Assembly (NCBI RefSeq): GCF_000276665.1
Contig: NW_004955435.1
Coordinates: 5,493,271 to 5,557,270, forward strand
Direction of reading: 5' to 3'
DNA: 64,000 nt
Source: Chinchilla lanigera
Taxonomy: Eukaryota; Chordata; Mammalia; Rodentia; Chinchillidae
Shown: piece after piece, positions 61,601 to 64,000 of the stretch
Numbering within the stretch: position 1 is the stretch's first letter
How the letters are laid out: every line of letters starts with the position of its first letter
Position numbers and translations under genes: made by a program
Notes under the pieces: model-generated
The model's database searches: none
What the model was told of the DNA's origin: nothing
Seen by the model: only the letters and a program-made list of their open reading frames with translations

Positions 61601-63174
61601 GGCTCTGCCTGGTCCTGCAAACTCCCGTGAGATCAGAGTGGAGTCTCTCCCCACTGAGAGCCCCCTAGCCACGCTGAGCCGCTTGATGGCTCCACTTAAG
61701 CAGGGTGGAGCTCTTTGGGAAACAGTAACCCCCACATTTACCCCAGAGGAAAAACTGGTGCTTTTAACTTTTTTCAAAATAAAAACCTTTAAAATACTTA
61801 GGGATGAGAATGGTTTTTCTTTGACTCACAGTCCCTTGAGTTAAACTTGGTTGGATGTTCTTTTGTTCTGTTCCCGGTGTCAGGCATGTCTCTGAATTAC
61901 TTGTGTTTTATTAGAAGAAACAAGGACGGGAAGCAGACTGGGTGGAACCCGTATTGTACATGTGATGAGACAAGGTGGCCACTCTGAGGAAAAAGCGGCC
62001 ATCTAGGCAAAATGTATGGAGACTTGAGCACAAAAGGACTAATTGTAGTGGGCAGCTTGAGTCCAGAAGGCATGCTAGATTCTAGGTCACGTGCACAGTA
62101 CCTGAGCAGTGTGTCCTGCAGCTGGGTTAGTGACTGGTTCTCTGGCTGTGCTTCATTGGCTTGTGTCCGAGATGAGTGACCAAAATGGGAAAGAGAAGAA
62201 AAGGGAGATAAATTTCAAGTGGGCATGTAGGACTTTACTGGTGAGTGAAAAGGAAAAGAAAAAACAGAGCCGTGCACTCTCCCCCACCCCATGAGCTGGA
62301 AGCGGCACACAGTTCCCGATGCCAGGCCAGTCCGGGTTCCCCAGCCTAGGCTAGAGAGACAGAAGACCAAAGAATGTGCTCAGCGGGCTTTTTTTTCTGC
62401 TCCCCTGGCCGGCTGAGCCTAAAGTATTGGTTAGCTTTGGGCGCTGCAGTCTTCTGGAGGTGATTTCTAGGTTCTTCCTGTCCTGAGCAAAGAATTAAGA
62501 TGAGCGCAAATGATCACAAAGTTTTATTAAAGGTACGAAAAGAAACAGGTTCTGCTGATTGAGTTTCAGCCAAGGAAAGGTGGAAAAAGAAGCGGGCCCT
62601 GCAGTATGAGGATGGGCCCCTGTGGCTTGTCGTGTGTCATTAATCCATTCGTGTCCAGTGTGTGTGGTATTCTGCAAGGTTTTGTTTTTGTCCTGTGCAT
62701 TTTACTGCTCTATCTACAGTGCTGCTCGCACAGTGTGTTCCAAATGCGTATTATTATGAGCAAGCAGCAGAATTTCTAATAAACATTCCTGTGTATTTCC
62801 AGTTAGCACTCACTTCATTTCCACTCAGGTCTGATACTTCCCTGTGTGCTTTCGTTTTTTTCTTGTACTCCATAGTAGGAACTTGGGAGCGTTTTGATAA
62901 TCTGTAGCACTTTTTTAAGTGTTTGTTGTATTGATTGTGGGTTTATAGGCGATTGTTTTCTCTGTGTTATCTTACTGTAATAACGTACGCACTTGTACCT
63001 ACCCCTGGCCTAATCCTCTTTGTTTTCCAGGCCACGGGCACAGCCATTCCCTCTTCAATGGTGCTCTGGATCCCGCATATGGCCATGGAGATCACTGCCA
63101 CAGTCACGAGGTGAAGCATGGTGCTGCCCATAGCCACGACCATGCTCACGGCCACGGCCACTTCCGTTCGCACG
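37552..63174 (+). CDS. SLC30A7: SLC30A7 / ZnT7 zinc transporter, N-terminal 218 codons (gene continues beyond window)
   Basis: ZnT7 is a cation diffusion facilitator that moves Zn2+ into the Golgi lumen in exchange for H+ and supplies zinc to secretory enzymes such as alkaline phosphatase (family knowledge). Six exons with GT-AG junctions join in frame: 80+102+114+88+127+144 = 655 bases. They encode [19 protein letters not shown]1 at about 38-57, TM2 with the HxxxD zinc site His70/Asp74 (SFHMFFDS), TM3 at about 101-126, TM4 at about 139-159, and the long His-rich cytosolic loop from about residue 160. About 158 residues (TM5, TM6 with the second HxxxD, and the C-terminal domain) remain to the right, if the protein has the usual 376 residues. 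The start has A at -3 and matches the family N-terminus. Confidence 0.97.
37632..37765 (+). other. SLC30A7 intron 1, 134 bases and very GC-rich
   Basis: The intron runs from GTGCGGCG to CGTTTCCAG. It contains G-runs (GGGGGAGCC, GGGGAGGGGGGCGCG) that could form G-quadruplexes. It is the only short intron of the gene seen here. Confidence 0.85.
37766..37867 (+). CDS. SLC30A7: SLC30A7 coding exon 2 (TM1)
   Basis: Acceptor GTTTCCAG, donor AACTG before GTAACG. It encodes [19 protein letters not shown] and then [14 protein letters not shown], the first membrane helix. The exon ends inside Cys61, completed by the C at 52694. Confidence 0.95.
38309..38390 (-). mobile_element. ID-type SINE, antisense, in SLC30A7 intron 2
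   Basis: GTGTGCTGGGAATTGAACTC and on to GAGCTATATCCCCGGCCC, with related flanks TATCATTATCTC and TATCATTCTC. Confidence 0.9.
38985..39071 (+). mobile_element. ID-type SINE, sense
   Basis: GGGCCGGGGATGTAGCTAGC, GAGTTTGATTCCTGGTACC. Target duplication AAATTCAGCTGTT (38972-38984) and AAATTCAACTGTT (39072-39084). A 4-base TAGC repeat enlarges the A-box region. Confidence 0.92.
39085..40943. other. SLC30A7 intron 2, unclassified AT-rich sequence
   Basis: No exon or confident repeat recognised; a short TG run at about 39200-39212. Confidence 0.45.
40944..41043 (-). mobile_element. ID-type SINE, antisense
   Basis: CTGGTACCAGGAATCGAACT and on to GAGCTAACTCCCCAGCCCC. Target duplication TATCTGGAT (40935-40943, 41044-41052). 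Confidence 0.93.
41053..42060. other. SLC30A7 intron 2, unclassified
   Basis: AT-rich with no recognised repeat or exon. Confidence 0.4.
42078..42190 (-). mobile_element. B1 SINE, antisense
   Basis: GGGACAGGGTCTTGCTCTGT, CAGCTTCCTGAGTGCTGGGA TTACAGGTG. Confidence 0.92.
42357..42555 (+). mobile_element. B1-ID composite SINE, sense
   Basis: A B1 head (CTGGCATGGTGGCATATGCT, TCCCAGCACTCTGGGAAGC) is followed by an ID-like 3' part (GTCTGGGGATGTCACTCAAT, CTGGGTTCAATCTCTAATAC) and an A tail. Confidence 0.75.
43690..44065 (-). mobile_element. MaLR-type LTR, antisense
   Basis: TAACAAAATAATAACAGGTA, AGAAATTTATTGCCTCACAG TTCTGGTGG, and GAGATCACATTCGGGGCTAC match old LTRs read backwards. Confidence 0.65.
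44197..44298 (+). mobile_element. ID-type SINE, sense, young
   Basis: GGGCTGGGGATTTAGCTCAG, GAGTTCGGTTCC, CAGTACCGGAGAATAACC and A tail. Perfect 15-base target duplication AAAAACCATGCATAC (44182-44196, 44299-44313). Confidence 0.96.
44320..45920. other. SLC30A7 intron 2, mostly unclassified, with a MIR fragment near 45500-45600
   Basis: TGAGATTTGAACCCAGGTAT TCTGACTTCAGAAGC fits MIR. The 44545-44940 stretch contains two similar motifs, ACTCATTTAATGACTTAC and CCTCATTTAGCGACCAAT, and may be an old DNA transposon. Confidence 0.45.
45925..46076 (-). mobile_element. B1 SINE, antisense
   Basis: GAGACAGTGTTTCACTATCC, two CAGGCTGGCCT units, CCTCCTGAGTCCTGGAATTA. Confidence 0.93.
46608..46735 (+). 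mobile_element. B1-like SINE, sense, diverged
   Basis: GGATGGTGATACACACCCGT AATCCCAGCTCTCTGGGAGG and a degenerate 3' half. Confidence 0.75.
47720..49860 (-). mobile_element. Twin-primed L1 insertion: 3' end on minus strand, inverted ORF2 RT segment on plus strand
   Basis: 47720-48404 is an L1 3' end on the minus strand with its poly-A at 47720. It abuts 48405-49855, L1 ORF2 on the plus strand covering the end of the endonuclease and most of the reverse transcriptase ([52 protein letters not shown]). Stops and frame breaks occur, and the polymerase-site Asp pair is lost at the right breakpoint (reads LFTEE). Inactive. Confidence 0.85.
50222..50275 (+). mobile_element. Partial ID-like SINE
   Basis: GTATATAGCTCAGTGGCCCT GGTTTCAACCC followed by an A-rich tail; the central part is deleted. 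Confidence 0.55.
50913..51020. other. Assembly gap, 108 N, inside an old antisense L1
   Basis: Both sides of the gap read as antisense L1 ORF2, so the missing bases are probably more of the same element. Confidence 0.99.
51540..52200 (-). mobile_element. Antisense MaLR-type LTR fragments
   Basis: CCCATGACTGCATGAGGCTT and AACCATAACATTG near 51660-51720, and TTCTAGAGGCTGGGAAGTCC AGTATCAAGG near 52128-52160, match the LTR type at 43.7 kb. Confidence 0.5.
52694..52807 (+). CDS. SLC30A7: SLC30A7 coding exon 3 (TM2, zinc-site HxxxD)
   Basis: Acceptor CTTTTCCAG, donor TATGG before GTAAGA. It encodes [14 protein letters not shown] and on to [20 protein letters not shown]. His70 and Asp74 are half of the tetrahedral intramembrane zinc site in ZnT proteins. 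The 14.8-kb intron before it carries most of the L1 sequence of this gene. Confidence 0.97.
52810..54065. other. SLC30A7 intron 3, mostly unclassified
   Basis: Near 52840-53020 the text (TCAGTGAGTTTTTACAAATT GAACACA) resembles an old L1 fragment. A TG/CA-rich run lies at about 53592-53620. Confidence 0.4.
54066..54311 (+). mobile_element. Possible third copy of the TA-flanked inverted-repeat element
   Basis: TA precedes CAGTGGGACATCGGTACTTG and GTTAATTAGTTACAGGAA, close to the end sequence of the 25.5-kb copy. The internal part differs and the right end is uncertain. Confidence 0.5.
54320..55664. other. SLC30A7 intron 3, unclassified
   Basis: AT-rich; no repeat or exon recognised. Confidence 0.4.
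55665..55752 (+). CDS. SLC30A7: SLC30A7 coding exon 4 (TM3)
   Basis: Acceptor CTCTTTAG, donor GTTGAG before GTATGG. It encodes [20 protein letters not shown] and FFIFSEGVE, the third membrane helix. The exon ends cleanly between codons 128 and 129. Confidence 0.96.
56363..56489 (+). CDS. SLC30A7: SLC30A7 coding exon 5 (TM4 and start of His-rich loop)
   Basis: Acceptor TATTTTGTAG, donor GGCTCTG before GTATGA. It encodes [22 protein letters not shown]4 ([13 protein letters not shown]) and then [10 protein letters not shown], the beginning of the histidine-rich loop. Confidence 0.96.
56785..56836 (+). mobile_element. Extremely 5'-truncated ID SINE insertion
   Basis: Only CCCGGTACCGGAGAAAAACC plus an A-rich tail is present, flanked by perfect 14-base target duplications AAAACAAGCAAATA at 56771-56784 and 56837-56850. 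Confidence 0.9.
57340..58960 (-). mobile_element. Old LINE sequence, antisense, discontinuous
   Basis: TTTCATATTTCTCTGATAAG and CTTTTTCCAGTCTGTGGTTT around 57470-57680, and TTTGATTTTTATCAGTGTGA CTATAAGG near 58560, fit antisense ancient LINEs (L1M or L2). Confidence 0.5.
58960..60520. other. SLC30A7 intron 5, unclassified
   Basis: No exon or confident repeat recognised. Confidence 0.4.
60525..60700 (-). repeat. LTR-like segment, minus strand (lower copy)
   Basis: Plus-strand text TTCTAGGTTCTTGCTGGCCT, then GTTTATTGAAGGTGG (AATAAA on the minus strand). It is closely similar to 62455-62640. Confidence 0.6.
60700..62440 (-). mobile_element. Possible internal region of a degraded endogenous retrovirus
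   Basis: About 1.7 kb of mid-GC sequence between two similar LTR-like segments. No gag, pol or env similarity is recognisable by eye, so the retroviral assignment rests only on the paired ends. Confidence 0.35.
62445..62650 (-). repeat. LTR-like segment, minus strand (upper copy)
   Basis: TTCTGGAGGTGATTTCTAGG TTCTTCCTG, then GTTTTATTAAAGGTACG (AATAAA on the minus strand) and GAAACAGGTTCTGC. Parallels 60525-60700. Confidence 0.6.
63031..63174 (+). CDS. SLC30A7: SLC30A7 coding exon 6 (His-rich loop); later exons outside window
   Basis: Acceptor TTTGTTTTCCAG, donor CGCACG before GTGAGT. It encodes [40 protein letters not shown] and GHGHFRSH. The segment is unusually His-dense and thought to modulate zinc delivery. 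One position reads Arg (CGT) where I recall His in the human protein. The last base begins a codon finished in the next exon. Confidence 0.95.
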
Positions 63175-63810
63175 GTGAGTACGGCTGAAAACACCTTCAA
63201 ACACCAGTTGTGTAGATCACTTCTCTTCAGTGAAAGGGCCTACTGAACGGATATTACAGTTAACTTTCTGGTGAACCATTTGGGTCCTAGGATTGCTTTT
63301 TAGCATATTCGGAAAGTAACTTAATATAAGGCAGTGGGTATAGTTTTTTCCTTAGTGAGTATAGCATAGTAAAGTGCCACTATTTTAACTGGATGGCAAT
63401 GAATGGGGAGCAAGTGCAATTTAGCAAATGAAAATCTTGATTTTTTTAAAGTATGATGAGGCCTTTTGAAGGATATCTAGTCTTGTAAAAAGTACTACAG
63501 GGATTTTCAGTTTTTCACATTTTTATTGTAATGTTTTTATGTTTAACACCTGATGTTGACTTTCATGTTCCTTTAGAAGTCTCTAGATGCTAACTTGTGT
63601 ATCTTTAGATATGAGGTTATAAGGTACTTAGCAACTTAATATTTAGAATTATATTTTATGTAGTTTATTCATGAATTCTAGAGGCTAGATTAATAGGTGG
63701 CACAATGCGTTGAATGTTTAAATTGATTTTATGTTTTAGTGTTATTTGTATTTGCTGTAGAGACAAAATCCTAAAGCTTTTGATTTGAAAATCTGAAAGG
63801 CACCGTGAAG
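63175..63810. other. SLC30A7 intron 6, unclassified
   Basis: AT-rich intron sequence with nothing recognised. Confidence 0.45.
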
Positions 63811-63814
63811 ATTT

Positions 63815-64000
63815 AAGTACTTTATTGAAATATAATTAAAATACAAAAGCATACATATCTAATGTATATAATTTGATAAGTTTGGAGCTAAGTATTCAAA
63901 TTAAGCCTTAAATTTATCCATGACTACTGAAGCTTTCTTCCTGCCCCCTTTATTTTTCTTCTAATTTATTGTGATGAGAATATTTAACATAAAATCTACC
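63815..64000 (-). mobile_element. Old L1 3' end, antisense, continuing past the window
   Basis: TACTTTATTGAAATATAATT, TTGATAAGTTTGGAGCTAAG and ATTTAACATAAAATCTACC match the antisense L1M 3' end. Confidence 0.75.

Noticed and set aside
1..64000. CRISPR arrays, bacterial operons, phage or toxin systems
   Set aside because: No regularly spaced identical repeats and no bacterial-type gene organisation. The window is entirely rodent genomic DNA.

Overview
This window is mammalian nuclear DNA from a rodent. The evidence is three-fold: intron-split genes with consensus splice sites, many tRNA-derived ID-type SINEs (A box TAGCTCAGCGG, B box like GTTCGGTTCC, 3' end CCGGTACCGGAGAAAAACC plus an A tail), and 7SL-derived B1 SINEs including B1-ID composites. 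The particular ID and B1 subtypes suggest a lineage outside mouse and rat, perhaps a castorimorph (beaver, kangaroo rat or pocket gopher group); that placement is inference.

Two protein-coding genes are present, head to head over a GC-rich CpG-island promoter at about 36.6-38.1 kb. EXTL2 is on the minus strand. Its complete 330-codon reading frame can be assembled from four coding exons: 34408..34404, 22290..21863, 21164..21094 and 18386..17898. The first exon supplies only the ATG and two more bases. SLC30A7 (zinc transporter ZnT7) is on the plus strand. Six coding exons are in the window (37552..37631, 37766..37867, 52694..52807, 55665..55752, 56363..56489, 63031..63174). They give the first 218 codons, through TM1-TM4 and most of the His-rich loop; the remaining exons lie beyond the right edge. 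EXTL2 makes an ER-type glycosyltransferase of heparan sulfate biology and SLC30A7 makes a Golgi zinc importer. They share a promoter region but no known direct pathway.

Layout: 1-16.4 kb is intergenic (downstream of EXTL2), mostly antisense L1 of several ages, B1/ID SINEs, MIR, hAT and MaLR fragments. From 16.4 to 36.7 kb is EXTL2. From 36.7 to 37.5 kb is the shared promoter, largely hidden by a 566-N gap. From 37.5 to 64 kb is SLC30A7, whose 14.8-kb intron 2 holds a twin-primed L1 nested in an older L1 and whose 6.5-kb intron 5 holds two related LTR-like segments. Gaps are at 7746-7845, 36755-37320 and 50913-51020.

I found no tRNA, rRNA or CRISPR features and no convincing new protein system. 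The notable non-genic observations are retroelement structures: a 175-bp direct repeat around an ID/gap, a 170-bp copied block inside an LTR flanked by perfect 35-bp repeats, a twin-primed L1, a small TA-flanked inverted-repeat DNA element family with three copies, an ID insertion that kept only its last 20 bases, and a perfect palindromic RFX X-box.
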